Shown here: positions 21,347 to 32,908 of the stretch, one piece after another | How the letters are laid out: each line of letters opens with the position of its first letter | Numbering within the stretch: position 1 is the stretch's first letter | DNA from: Humulus lupulus | Taxonomy: Eukaryota > Streptophyta > Magnoliopsida > Rosales > Cannabaceae | Direction: 5' to 3' | DNA length: 64,000 bases | NCBI RefSeq assembly: GCF_963169125.1 | Contig: NC_084794.1 | Span: 117,342,358 to 117,406,357 of the forward strand | Program-made: the position numbers and the translations under genes | Notes under the pieces: generated by a model | The model's database searches: none | The model's input: the letters and a program-made list of their open reading frames with translations, nothing else | What the model was told of the DNA's origin: nothing

Positions 21347-23166
21347 ACTACTATAAAGAGTCAGGCCCTGGCCCATTTTGTGGCAGAGTGCATAGGATTC
21401 AGGGAGGATCCTGTGGAAAGGTCACCCCAGGTCACCTCAACCCAGGCGTCATGGAAGATATTCGTGGATGGCTCGTCTAATGAGAGCGGCTCCAGGGCTA
21501 GAATCATTTTGATATCCCCAGAAGGGCATAGATTCCACTCGGCGCTGAGATTTGGATTCAAGGCCTCCAACAACGAGGCCGAATACGAAGCTTTGCTGGC
21601 CGGGCTAAGGGTAGCCAAGGAACTGAAAGCCAGCTCCGTTCAATGCTTCAGCGATTCCCAGCTCGTGGTAAACCAGGTGCTAGGTGAATATCAAGCATGG
21701 GGGGCCAAGATGGCTGCTTATCTAGTCAAGGTAAAATTCGAACTGTCCGCATTTGAACGAGGCTCAATTGAGCAGATACCTCGAGAGCAGAACGCTAACG
21801 CAGACGCCCTCACCAAGCTCGCTACCTCCGGGGTGACGGAGGCTTTGGGGTTAGTACCGATAGAGTTCCTGGAGAAACCAAGTATAGAAGAGGTCGGGGT
21901 GGAGGTCGAGATGATCGACGCCAGAGCAACCTGGATGACCCCCATTCTCGAGTATCTCACCGAGGGAAAGTTACCCGAGGGGCGTAATGACGCACGGCGG
22001 GTACTATACCAGGCTCCAAGGTATACGATAGTAGATGGGGTGCGGTACCGACGTGGGCATTCCCTACCCCTCTCACGATGTGTTCTGCCAGGAGAGGCAA
22101 AAACCATCTTGCAGGAAGTGCACGAGGGTTTTTGCGGAGATCACACTGGGGGCAAAGCTTGGCCCTAAAGGTCTTAAGGCAAGGGTATTACTGGCCCACT
22201 CTATCAAAGGACTCGATCTCGTACGTCAAGAAATATGACAAGTGCCAGCGATTCGCAACAGTTGCCCGAGCTCCCCCAGTCGAGCTGAAGGTGATCTCGT
22301 CCCCGTGGCCCTTTGCGGTTTGGGGAATCGACCTGGTTGGCGCCCTCCCTACTGGAAAGGGCGGGGTTCGCTACGCTATGGTGGCTATCGACTACTTCAC
22401 AAAGTGGACTGAGTCAGAACCTTTGGCAACAATCACTTCCAAGAAAGTTCTCGACTTCGTGGTCAAGAGCATTATCTGCCGGTTCAGGCTGCCAAAGAAA
22501 ATTGTATCCGACAACGGGACTCAGTTCGACAGCGACCTCTTCGCTGAATTTTGTGAAAGGTACGGTATTGTGAAAAGATTCTCCTCCGTGGCCTATCCCC
22601 AGGTAAATGGCCAGGTCGAGGTTGTCAATAAGACGCTAAAGGCGAGCCTTAAGAAGAGGCTAGACGAAGCCAAGGGGGTCTGGCCAGAACAGCTCCCCCA
22701 GGTACTGTGGGCATACCGGACCTCGCATCTGGCTTCTACGGGTCATACTCCTTCCTCCCTGGCTTTTGGGAGTGAGGCAGTCCTTCCTGTCGAGATTAAG
22801 GTATCTTCGCATAGAGTCCAGGTGTATGACCAGGACCATAACCACGAACTACTTTGCGCGTCCCTCGACCTGATTGATGAAAGACGAGAAGATTCGCAGC
22901 TTCAGCTCATGCATTACCAACAAAAAATCACTAGTTATTTCAACTCAAAGGTCAAGAAACGCGCCTTTAGCATTGGCGACCTGGCCCTCAAGAGAGTCTT
23001 CTTAGCCGGTAAGGATCCCAAAGATGGAGTATTGGGACCGAACTGGGAAGGGCCATATCAAATCACCGAGGTCATAAAGGAAGGAACTTACAAATTAGCT
23101 CAGCTCAATGGAGAAGCAGTCCCACGAACTTGGAACGCCATCCATTTGAAGAAATATTATCAGTAA
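21347..23166 (+). pseudogene. Tat2 second RNase H and integrase
   Basis: 21380-22168 is a second, archaeal-type RNase H domain (WKIFVDGSSN, NNEAEYEALLAGL, FSDSQLVVNQVLGEY, NANADALTKLA), the hallmark of the Tat lineage. The HHCC finger then begins (HEGFCGDHTGG). The frame shifts near 22165 to the 22078-23166 frame: CDKCQRF-type finger end (YDKCQRFATVARAP), WGIDLVGALPTGKGG (first Asp), VSDNGTQFDSDLF (second Asp), YPQVNGQVEVVNK (Glu), and a GPNWEGPYQITEV C-terminal module ending KKYYQ-stop at 23166. The catalytic triad is intact and the integrase core frame is open, so this is the least damaged part of the element. Confidence 0.93.
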
Positions 23167-23282
23167 CACCCTTGTAAGGCTTAAAGGCCACTTTTTTTTA
23201 AGCAATGAGAATTAAATCTTTGTTTATTATTGTGTATATTTACGGATGTAATCTCAAGTAACCACGAAAGACCCTTTCCTAG

Positions 23283-23300
23283 TTACTTGGGGGGCATATG
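23283..23300 (+). other. Tat2 internal polypurine-like tract
   Basis: TTACTTGGGGGGCATATG lies 117 bp after the pol stop. It closely matches the true tract CTTGGGAGGCAAATG at 27499-27513. Similar motifs follow pol in Tat1 and Tat3. Confidence 0.65.
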
Positions 23301-23309
23301 GTGTCTGGA

Positions 23310-23945
23310 TATAACCAGTTCGCCTTAAAGGCTTAGAAGTTGATTCAAATCGATTGATCGTTGTTTTTCTTAAAAAACACGATATATTGATAAAGGATTA
23401 ACGTGAACTAAGTCCTATCCTGGATGTAACCAGGTCGTCTTAAAACTTAGAAGTTGATTCAAATTGATTGATCGGTGTTTTTCTTAAAAAGCACAAGATA
23501 TTAGTCAAGAATTAACACGAACTAAGTTTTCAAATTAACGTCCTGGACATAACCAGGTCCTAAAACTTAGAAGTTGATTCAAATTGATTGATCGGTGTTT
23601 TTATTGAAAAGCACAAGATATTAGTCAAGAATTAACACGAACTAAGTTTTCAAATTAACGTCCTGGACATAGACAGGTCCTAAAACTTAGAAGTTGATTA
23701 AAATTGATTGATCGGTGTTTTTATCAAAAAGCACAAGATATCAGTCAAGAATTAACATGAACTAAGTTTTCAAACTAACGTCCTGGACATAACCAGGTCC
23801 TAAAACTTAGAAGTTAATTCAAGTTGATTGATCGTTGTTTTTTTTAAAAGAGCACGAGATATTATATCAAGAATTAACGCGAACTAAGTTTTCAAGGCAA
23901 TGTCTGGGGAGCAACCAGGACTTATCTTAGAAGTTGGGTCAAGAT
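23310..23945 (+). repeat. About 120-bp tandem repeat array in Tat2
   Basis: The word CTTAGAAGTTGATTCAA or close variants recurs at 23332, 23446, 23566, 23686, 23806 and 23926 (spacings 114, 120, 120, 120, 120). Each unit includes a TCCTGGACATAACCAGGTC-like block and TGATTGATCGGTGTTTTT. It lies between pol and the 3' end of the convergent antisense gene. No coding potential is evident. Confidence 0.9.
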
Positions 23946-24163
23946 TGGTTAACATGTCTTCCTAGAAAAATATAAAAGTATCAATCATAGCACCAACAAA
24001 AAGAAAAATGGACAAAGACCATTACCGAAGTGCATAGAGGCAAAATGATATAAACCAATTAAAAGCAAAAATCAATAAAGCCAATTGTCTCGAGGTGAAG
24101 AAACCTCATAAAAAAGTTACAAAAAAATATATGTGTTCAAAAAAGAAAAAGAAAGAAGGCCCT

Positions 24164-26920
24164 AGGCTCCACCGGGCTGCTCCGTTGAGGTCGCCGTCTC
24201 GCTCTCCTGCTCGGCTGCTGTGGAGGTTTCCTCGGTCTCAGAGGGCGCCTCCTACTGAAGGCAAGCTTTAAACCCCTCCCGGAAGAGCTCCTAAGCATCC
24301 GCTCCTAGAAAGGAGAAGTCTCCATCCGGGTTGAAGACCCAGCAGTGGTATAACATATCCTCCATGGCGGACTTGGAAGACGCCTTCTCCGTTGCCAAGG
24401 CGGCCTTGGCCTCCTTGACCTCAGTTTTCGCAGACTCTAGCACGGCCCGGGAAGCCCTGACCTCTTCGAGTTCGGCTGTTACAATGGCTAGGGCGGTCTT
24501 GGTAGCCTCGGCCTCTTGCAGCTTGGGGCGGGACGCGTCCAGCTTAGCCCGCGCGGCCGCCAAGGCATCCTTCGCCTCCTGCTCCTACTTTTAGGCAGTC
24601 TTCAGGGCAGCCAAGGTAGTCTGCTGGGTGGCCAAAACAGCCTCATGCTCGCCCCTCATGTCCTTGAGCCGAGCCTTGGACCTGGATATGCTCCGGTGAA
24701 GAGCCAAGGCACCCTACAAAACAAAGAGGAAACTGCCTTAGAAAAAAAAAAAGAGAACGTGCAATGCATGGTAACCAAAGGATAAAAAATTCAAAGCCAG
24801 CTTACCATTAGAGCCATTCCCAGTGAAGACTCCATCACACTCTCCCGGCTCCTTGTTTCGATTTCCCGCAGGTCCCTTTCGGCGGCGTGGTAATAGTGGT
24901 CGACGGTGTAGGTCATCGTCTCGTACACCGTCCCCCGAAAGACGTCAGGAATTTTCTCCAAGGCCTGGGGGTCCACCGGAACACGTACCTCGGGGACTGC
25001 GGTTGCCAGAGTCCCGGGCTCCACTTCCATATCCCGAACAAAGGCGGGAGCTCGTGGAGGGGGCGGGGGCATCTTCTCCACTGCTGCAGGAGGTGGAGGT
25101 ACCTTGGCCTAGGCAGCTAGGGTCCGATCTTTCCCCTTTGTAGGGGACCTGGATGCTGTCCCAGCGGCTTTCTTCGCCACCCGGAGCTTCTTCACCATGG
25201 GCCCAGAAGCCCCAGCAGACGAGTTCCCTCTGGTGAACATAGCTCACAGGTCTATATTTCCAGGCTGAGACATCTCCTCTGGCAAAACAAAGACAACATT
25301 AGTATACAAGTAAGCATTTATGCAAGAACAACAAAAATAAGAGGAAAAAAGCGTAACTCAGGTATATATCGAAAGGGATCCTACCCCCCGAGCAAGAAGA
25401 GGAATCTATGGTCATGACCATCGGCCCCGGAGCTTCTACAGGGGAATCTAAGACAATGACTTCACGAGCTGGAACAGGTTCTGGGTTCGAATCTGGTTCG
25501 GGACTAGACTCTTCTACATACTGCCTAAGACCCGGAGCAACAGTACCCTCCTGAAGAGAGGGCCACGACCGGAGATTAGTCACATACTCCTCAAAGAAGG
25601 CCGACCTAAAGGCTAAGGTGTTGTCTACGACTACAGTACCCCTAGGGCGGCTACTCTTGTAATCCAGCACGAGCCGGTCGACACACTGGAGTAGGGTTAT
25701 GTCGAGGTCTGGGTCGTTTCAATGGCGTTGGACGGGCTGGTTGGGGTTAAACCTAGCTAACCGAGGATCGGCGGTGGCCCTATCTAAGCCCCTGAACATG
25801 TAAGGATTACCTTGCCTAGAGGGACCTGCAGCTGCTCCGGACCGGACCCTCTCCTCGTTCGTTTCTTGGGCGACCTCCAGCACTCGCTTCTTCTTCGTCC
25901 TTACAAGGGGCACCTCGTCCTCCTCGTCCTCGTCCTCTCCTTCCCCCGCGGCCTCCCCCTCGGGGATGGGTGCCATCTCGCGGGCTGTAGGGGGACCCCG
26001 GGGTCTCCTCAGGGCCAAAGTCTGGCCGGGTGAGATCAGTTTGCATGCCAACATCATCTCGTCTGTCACAAGCTGGCGATAGTCCTTTTCACTGGGGGGC
26101 AGACCCGCCAGTGTCTCGTACTGACTCCCGAGGATCACAGACTTGTCTTTCCTCGCAAAAATGGCTGCAAAATTGTTCTAAGTCAGAAACTGATAAAGGG
26201 GAGCTAATCAATACTTAACTTACGAGCTAAGAGTAAAAGGTACTTACGAGGATGGTTGAAGTAATGAAGTTCGAAGTTGTGAAACCCCTTGGACATAAAG
26301 AACTGGTCTTTGAAGTCGTTGGGGTGGCTGGGCAGCTCGATGACCGCAGCCATGTTTGGAAAACGGGTCAGGTAATAGAACCCGTCACCTCGCCCCCGCT
26401 GCTCCGGGCTGGCCTTGAGGCAGAAAAAATATAAGATATCCGCCGGGGTGGGGATCTCCCATTCCTGCTTCAGGAACAGATATCTCAGCCCCGCTAGCAA
26501 ACGGTACGAGTTATGGGGGAGCTGGAAAGGAGCCAACTTCACGTAGTTGAGGAAGTCGGCAAAGTATTGGTCCAGCGAGAGGAAGGCCCCAGCCTTGAAG
26601 TGCTCGTCACTCCAAGCCGCGTATTCCTCATCGAGCGGCGCGCAGCTCCGCTCACCTTCTAGGGGAGGTCGGGCGATCAGGGCGCCCCTCCCCAGCTCGA
26701 TATTGTGGGAAAGGAATATCTTATTCACTTTCCCCTGGTTAGTGATCTTCGAGATGATCTTCTCAGCCTCGAAGAAAGGGCCGGCCGCTACATCGAGCTC
26801 CCGCTCCACGGCCGGCCCGAAAACGGGGATTGGAGAGTCTGTCACCACCTCCTTTCCTTTGGATTGTTGAGAAGACGAGCTGCCTGCGGTCTTCTTAAGG
26901 GCGTGCTTCTTGGGTCCCAT
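24164..26920 (-). pseudogene. Tat2 antisense spliced gene (Transposase_28-like domain, coiled coil)
   Basis: Extra gene antisense to gag-pol. ATG at 26920 (MGPKKHALKKTAGSSSSQQS). Exon 1 (26920-26248) holds a domain resembling the plant 'putative gypsy-type transposon' family (Transposase_28): FLSLDQYFADFLNYVKLAPFQLPHNSYRLL and FLKQEWEIPTPADILYFF. Introns by GT-AG and open phase: 26165-26247, 25279-25384 and 24714-24805. Exon 2 is acidic and Pro-rich. Exon 3 has EKMPPPPPRAP. Exon 4 is Ala/Glu/Lys-rich, probably coiled coil, ending with LYHCWVFNPDGDFSFLG and an acidic tail to about 24164. Stops lie at about 25716, 25248, 25110, 24594, 24588 and 24291. Reading phase closes at all three introns. 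The protein's role is unknown. Antisense extra genes are known in Tat relatives such as Grande and Retand. Confidence 0.82.
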
Positions 26921-27495
26921 CGGGTCGCCTAGCGAACAAAATAAGAAAATTTTAGAAAAGGCGACCTAAGCATACCAAAAAATCCTGCCTAGAAGATTTC
27001 CCCAGAAAACGTACCCTATGAGCCATGCTCCTAAATGGTTTTCTTCTACAACCGATGCCCTAAAATGAAAACCTACACCCTTCATACCCACAAAAAAACC
27101 AACAAAATGTCGCATGCAGCTACAGGAACTATTTACCTAGGCTACAGTGAAAAGAAAATTTAAAGCATACACAGTCAGAAACTTACGGAGTGTTTTGCTG
27201 TGGAGGGGATGAAGGGATCGTCTGGGTTGGAGCCTCGTCGGAGTAGCTGGTACCAAAGCCTCAAAGGAGGGATGTTGGATTGCCCTGATGTGGGATCCAA
27301 GGCTCTCTACTCGATAGGCGAAACGACGACCGAGTATAGGCTAGGCCATTTAATGCGGTTCTCGGAAGACGTACCGTCACCAACCACGATGCTCCATGTA
27401 TTCGGCGCCTGCGTAATGGGCAGAATATGGAGAGTCCATGGAGAAGCCTAAAAGCCCCCACTGTGGCCCTAGATGACTTCGTGTGCCACGACCAG
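26921..27495 (-). promoter_or_regulatory. Tat2 antisense-gene leader with 5'UTR intron
   Basis: Minus-strand leader. A donor CC|GTAAGTTTC at 27186 and acceptor TTCGCTAG at 26929 define a putative intron 26929-27186 ending 8 nt before the ATG. The related Tat2b leader has the same acceptor context and a donor. A TATA box is clear in Tat2b (57462-57474), but the matching stretch seems deleted here. Confidence 0.6.
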
Positions 27496-27511
27496 AGGCT
27501 TGGGAGGCAAA
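27496..27511 (+). other. Tat2 polypurine tract
   Basis: GAGGCTTGGGAGGCAA directly precedes the 3' LTR, where plus-strand DNA priming would start. Confidence 0.85.
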
Positions 27512-28263
27512 TGTATGCCCTAATTTTCCACGGGCTATTAGCGAGCTGAGATATGGCATAATTATATCAGCCACGTGGATACCACGTGGCCGGAGCTGCT
27601 GTTGCCAGGTCCTACCTCTTTAGTTCGAGGTAGCCAAAGGTTTATCAAGATTATTTAAGGGCCGAGTCATAAATATGAAGACCGCGGGTCAAGAAGGCAT
27701 CTAGCTCGAGGCACGAGCTGGAATTGGAAGCTGTGACCCTTTATAAAGTCAACCACGCAATGTAAACGTGCATATATCAGACATCACGTGTCTGATATAT
27801 CCCTGAATTCTCGGACACGCACCATGAACGTGCGTGTTCAGGCACCCACGACTAGGTTGGGCCGTGCGGCCCATTATCCCCCTTACCTATTGATTATACC
27901 ACACTTCATTTGTCAGGTTTATTAATTAATCATGAATGTCACAGAAGTGACATGATGGGTAAGAAGGTCACGGGATGGCCCCCCTTACCAACCCCCAGGT
28001 GCATTTTCCTATAAATATCGAGACCCTGGGAGTTGCAAAGGGTTGGATTCTATTGTGTTACAAAATACCCTGTAAAAGAATATCAGAAATATACCAATAA
28101 TATTGTCTGGTGGAGTAGAAGGATTTTAACCTTCGAACCACCTAAAAACGTATTGGTATCATCAGTTCATTTTAAGATCATTCATCTGTTTCGGTTCATT
28201 ATTCAACACTAATCCCTTTCTCTTATTTTCTTAATTACCTGTTGGCGAAGAACCGCGTCAACA
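27512..28263 (+). repeat. Tat2 3' LTR
   Basis: 752 bp, TGTATGCCC to CGCGTCAACA, the partner of 16032-16784. It is followed by the TSD GAAAC. Confidence 0.96.
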
Positions 28264-30017
28264 GAAACAAATAATAGAATACTTCTAGTATACGTAGCGG
28301 AATTAAAGAGTCCATCCTTCAATTTCTCTAACTCTTGTATCCTCTCTGTCGCAGAGTATTATCAAGAAACTGAACCGATCTTCTATTTTCTTCACAATCT
28401 TCCAATGTATCCTTAGAACCACCTAGACTAGTGTGGGAAATTCTCAACACATGAGATAGATATAGAGAGAAGAAGAGAAAATAACAAAGTGGCTTAGAAA
28501 AGGACTTGTGTTTAGAGATAATCTAAAACTATCAGAAAATCTGATTTGTGACTTACCAAACTTATTATTTTGACTTCTCTCTAAGCATTCCTTTTATAGA
28601 CTCAATTAGGCCATTTAATTTAATTAAAAAATCAATAAAATAACAGCCATTTTGAAGCCCTAGGTCGAAATTATCATGGGCTATAGGCCCATGAAATTTC
28701 CCATTTGATTATAAGCCCATTGGACTTAAAATCAAGGCCTGCATTATTTTCTATTGATTTAATTAATTAAATAATTATTTAAATCCTTTATCAAATTAAT
28801 TATTTATAATTTGAACCTTGATTTAAATTTATTTATTAATTTAGATACCAATTTATCTTAATTAATCAATCTGCCATAATTTCTCTTTTCTTCTCAAAAT
28901 TACACAACTCTGTGAAACTATCCAAAATTGACCTGGTCAACTTTGATAATTCTAATTGATAATTAAATCAATTAATTGATACTATCTAGATGATTTTATC
29001 CAAGGTACAATGGGGACCATGGGCCTATGAAATCAAGCTCCAATAAGTTATCATAAATCTAACAAATAAATTTACTAACTTATTAATTCCTCGTGACTCC
29101 ACTATAGACTCGGAATTACACTCTTGAATTCATAGAACGTTCTATAACAAATATAGATACGCTATTAATTGTCCATTGTTACAACCATAATTATCACTCA
29201 ATCCTCTATAGACGGTCTACAATGAGATAGGACTAAAATACCGTTTTACCCATCATTGTATTTTATCCTTAAAACACTTAGTTTCTTGTAAATGATATTT
29301 CAGTAAACTAATTTAATTACTGAAATGAGATCTCTATCATTTAACACCTTGAACCAAACTAAAAGGAAATCATCGTTTCACTTCTTCATCAGAAGCTATA
29401 GATGTTCATATCTATGATTAACACTCCCACTCAATTATACTACCGAGTTCCCAAGATGTAAGTATGGGCTAGTCCGTAGGGTAAGCTGGTAACGAACAAG
29501 TCAAAGAACTCAAATGATACAATCAGTTAGAATACTAACCACTCAGAATTTAGATTTAATTGACCTATGGTCAACTATATGATATGAATAGAATAGATAA
29601 TAACAGTATGTTTACTTATCTTATCAACTGTCAATATCGGTCCTATCCGATGTAACAAATACATCCGATCTTATCTACTTTGCCAATGTTCTGGAAAGAA
29701 CATAACACTGTACTGTGTAAGTAGATCATATCGTAGATTGGCAAGTCAGTGTAAATCCGATGCACTGGCTAATCTTAGGACTAACCTATTTTGAACATAT
29801 AATCATATTTATATTCCACTGTGATTACGTCACTATAAATAAGATTAGCTATATGCTCGGGATTTAATAGAAGTTTATATTAAACAAATAATCATGAAAA
29901 TAAAACATGTGAGAAAAGTGATTGACCAAGTCAAAAAATGATATCTATTCTTTTATTGATAATAAAATGAGATTTTACAAAGAATTTGGGTTTTAATTAG
30001 GGCATAAAACCCCAACA
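28264..30017 (-). repeat. Cop1 5' LTR, second piece
   Basis: Continuation of the LTR begun at 15920, ending ACCCCAACA at 30017 and followed by the Cop1 TSD CGTGG. The TATA-type box is near 28590-28601 (minus). Relative to the 3' LTR there is a 12-bp tandem duplication near 28945-28965 (GATAATT-type). By eye the LTRs are about 97% identical. Confidence 0.95.
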
Positions 30018-31262
30018 CGTGGTACCCGGATGAAGCGAGTATGGCATAGTGTGAGACTCATCTAGTATCTCTCATCTGATCCCCTCATCTGCCGGAATAC
30101 AAATCCGTCCCTGATATCTTAGCAAACCATTATCAGAAATAGAATAATCCTTAGCTGTCCCCGCTAAGACATGCTGTCTAACCTCTGCAATTGCGCGTCC
30201 GCCAACTGACCCTCCTTGATCCGCTCTAGCAAGGTCGACTGCAAGGTAATATTAGCTAACTGGCCTACCACCAGTTCTATCTTTTCCCTAACCATCTCAT
30301 CAGCTAATTCTCTCAAGATCTGGGTGGAACTATACAACTGTACAGGGCCCCTCCGGCTCAACGCATCTGCCACCACATTGGCCTTCCCAGGGTGGTAAAG
30401 GATATCACATTCATAATCCTTAACCAGCTCCAACCAACGCCTTTGTCTCATGTTCAGATCCTTCTGAGTGAAGAAATATTTCAAACTCTTATGGTCAGTG
30501 TATATCTCGTACCTCTCCCCATAGGTAATGACACCACACCTTTAGTGCGAATACCACTGCTGATAATTCCAAATCATGAGTAGGATACCGCTGCTCGTAC
30601 TCCTTCAGCTGCCGCGATGCATAAGCTATAACTTTCTCATTCTGCATCAACACATAGCCTAAACCCATCCTTGATGCATCACAGTAGACTACAAACTGAA
30701 TCTCCCTACGCGGCGACAACCCCGGTAGATCCTCAGGAAATACATCTAAGAACTCACACACCAATCTGGTCTCTCTCGGCCCTGCTGGCATAACCCTGGT
30801 AGTATCCACTACACTAGCCGAAAAACCTATACATCCACCCTGTAACAAGTCTCTGGCTCTCAATGCTGAAATCATGGGTATGCGGGGTCCAGACACCGCA
30901 CCCACAAAGACAAAAGGATCCTCGCCCTCAGGCTCAAAAGTCACCATCTTCTTCCTGCAGTCGATTGTAGCCCCATACCTAACCAACCAATCCATCCCTA
31001 AGATCATATCAAAATCCTCCATATCTAACTCAATCAGATCCACCAAAAGTTCTCTACTATCAACCATCACTGGCAGTGCCCTAATCCATCTCCTAGAAAC
31101 TACCAGTTCCCCTGTAGGCAATAAAGTCACAAACCCTGCAGTCTGATATTCACTAGGTCTACATAATCTATCAATAACTTTACTAGAAACAAAGGAGTGT
31201 GTAGCACCAGAATCAATCAATACAGTAAAAGGAGTGTCAGCGCTGGAAAGCTGACCTGTCAC
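30018..31262 (-). pseudogene. Chr1 protease fused to RNase H, reverse transcriptase deleted
   Basis: The 31262-30495 frame starts with a retropepsin domain ([15 protein letters not shown], active-site [16 protein letters not shown]). It then runs through [13 protein letters not shown] and PRREIQFVV, the normal lead-in to RT. The next residues, [27 protein letters not shown], are already RNase H, so the whole RT (about 250 residues including Y-x-DD) is missing with the frame kept. A frameshift near 30520 leads to 30484-30164 ([33 protein letters not shown]), then a stop and the integrase finger start at 30060-30018. A derivative like this could move only with RT supplied in trans. Confidence 0.92.
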
Positions 31263-31265
31263 TAC

Positions 31266-32426
31266 CTAGGGACTAGCCTCGGCCTCTGCCTCAGTTAAGG
31301 TGAATAATCGAGCTAGAGTCAAGCTATCCACCTTTCCTGCTTCACCTTTCTTCACTGTTGGGCAATCCTTCCTGAGATGCCCCATTTTTCCGCACACAAA
31401 GAAAGCCTTGGCCCGACACTCACCCAGATGGCATCTTCTACACCTCGGGCACTCCGGATAGGTCCACCATGCCTTGCCGCCACCCTGATGGCCACCCTGT
31501 CCTCCTCGACCCCTCCTATCAGGACCAGCAGCAGTCGAAGTGTCAGGAGTCTTTCTCTTGAAGTCACTAGGGCCTCCACCCCTACCTGCTCCTAAGTAAG
31601 GAGGCACCACTCTGCGGCCCTCGCGTCTCACCGCACTTTCTTTCCAAATCTTCTTCTCCGCTTCCTCAGCCGTAAGAGCCTTCTCAACGGTCTGGGCATA
31701 AGTTGTTCCTCCAGGTACTGTTGTAATTCTAACATCCTAAGCTATCATAGCATTAAGCCCGATGATAAATCTATCCTGCCTAGCAGCATCAGTAGGCTCA
31801 AGATCTGGTGCAAATTTTGCAAGTCTGTCAAATTTTAGGGCATATTCAGTAACAGTCATATTTCCCTGCACCAAACCCACGAACTCATTAACTTTTGCTG
31901 CCCTGACGGCAACATTGTAGTATTTATGACTGAACAAGTCTCTGAAACCTTCCCAACTCAAAGCAGTAACATCCCTGGTCTGCAATGCCACTTTCCACCA
32001 GATGCGGGCATCCTCTCTCAACATATAAGTGGCACATGCCACTCTATCATGCCCCTCTACTCTCATGAAATCCAGAATTGTAGTAATCATGGTTAGCCAT
32101 TGCTCGGCTTTTAATGGATCCGGTCCACCCTTAAAGATTGGGGGTTGCTGCTTCATGAACCGCTCATATAACGGTTCCCACCTATTTTCAACCTCTCCTG
32201 GCTGTACAACCGGTACCACTGCAGGTTTTACAATAGGGGCAGCACTCCCTGATGGAGCTTGCTGTCGCAGAAGGCGAATCTGCTCATCTTGGCTCTGCAA
32301 CCGAGCTTGCATATCGACCATGAGTTGCTGCCAGTTCACAGGGACTGGCGGAGGAATCTGGCCCTGGTCATCACCCCCGATCCTAGACCTAGTGCCGGCT
32401 AGTCGCGTAGATTTTCTTGGACGCAT
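31266..32426 (-). pseudogene. Chr1 gag
   Basis: Start chosen at MRPRKSTRLAGTRSR (ATG 32426). The capsid region has FMKQQPPIFKGGPDPLKAEQWL, a retrotransposon gag core (ARIWWKVALQTRDVTALSWEGFRDLFSHKYYNVAVR) and FDRLAKFAPDLEPTDAARQDRFI. A stop near 31737 divides it from the nucleocapsid part 31631-31266, which holds a knuckle FFVCGKMGHLRKDC. The expected first Cys is Phe, so one zinc ligand is lost. Another stop at 31266 separates it from the protease. Confidence 0.9.
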
Positions 32427-32893
32427 AGTTATCCAAGTCAATCTGCAATCAACGACTCGACAATCAGACCATGATGACAGGGTAAAAGCTTCTCCAAGAT
32501 CCACTAATGGAACATAACCACACACAAACAATCAACATATAGGCATTTATCCACATGGACCGACTGCTAATAAGCATGCCCCCAATCTCATCACACAATA
32601 GCTATGAAACAAGCATTCATCCATACACAATATGCAAGTAATCATCCAAATATTCATGTACATCCACGGTGATGCTAATAAACATGCCTCAATATTCTCA
32701 CACAACAGTCAAGGGCCAGGCCCTATCAGTATCTCATGCTCCCTATTAATCCAACAGATAACAACAATCATAGTTCATTCCAAGCATATAAGCATATAAA
32801 CACATAAACACATTACCAAACCTTGAACTGAGCTTGTCTCTAGCAGTGAATGTACATGTCCAGCCAGTCTTTAGGAACCCTTAAACCTAGGAC

Positions 32894-32905
32894 GCTCTGA
32901 TACCA
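32894..32905 (-). other. Chr1 primer binding site
   Basis: Minus strand TGGTATCAGAGC, the standard site complementary to the 3' end of initiator Met tRNA, 3 nt from the 5' LTR. Confidence 0.92.
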
Positions 32906-32908
32906 AGT

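Larger units (their letters stand above)
16032..28263 (+). mobile_element. Tat2, complete Ty3/gypsy (Tat lineage) element
   Basis: 12,232 bp with 5' LTR 16032-16784, PBS, gag-pol, internal polypurine motif, about 120-bp tandem repeats, antisense spliced gene, polypurine tract and 3' LTR 27512-28263. TSD GAAAC is at 16027-16031 and 28264-28268. It is the youngest layer of the nest. The LTRs differ by roughly 30 changes by eye, so it is not recent. Confidence 0.96.

Noticed and set aside
24823..25143. 106-aa plus-strand frame in Tat2
   Set aside because: It overlaps the antisense gene exon 3 on the other strand, and the Pro/Arg-rich product is a complement artefact.
24164..26920. Antisense gene as a retroviral envelope-like ORF
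   Set aside because: It is on the wrong strand and shows no signal peptide or membrane segment; the visible features are a Transposase_28-like domain and a coiled coil.
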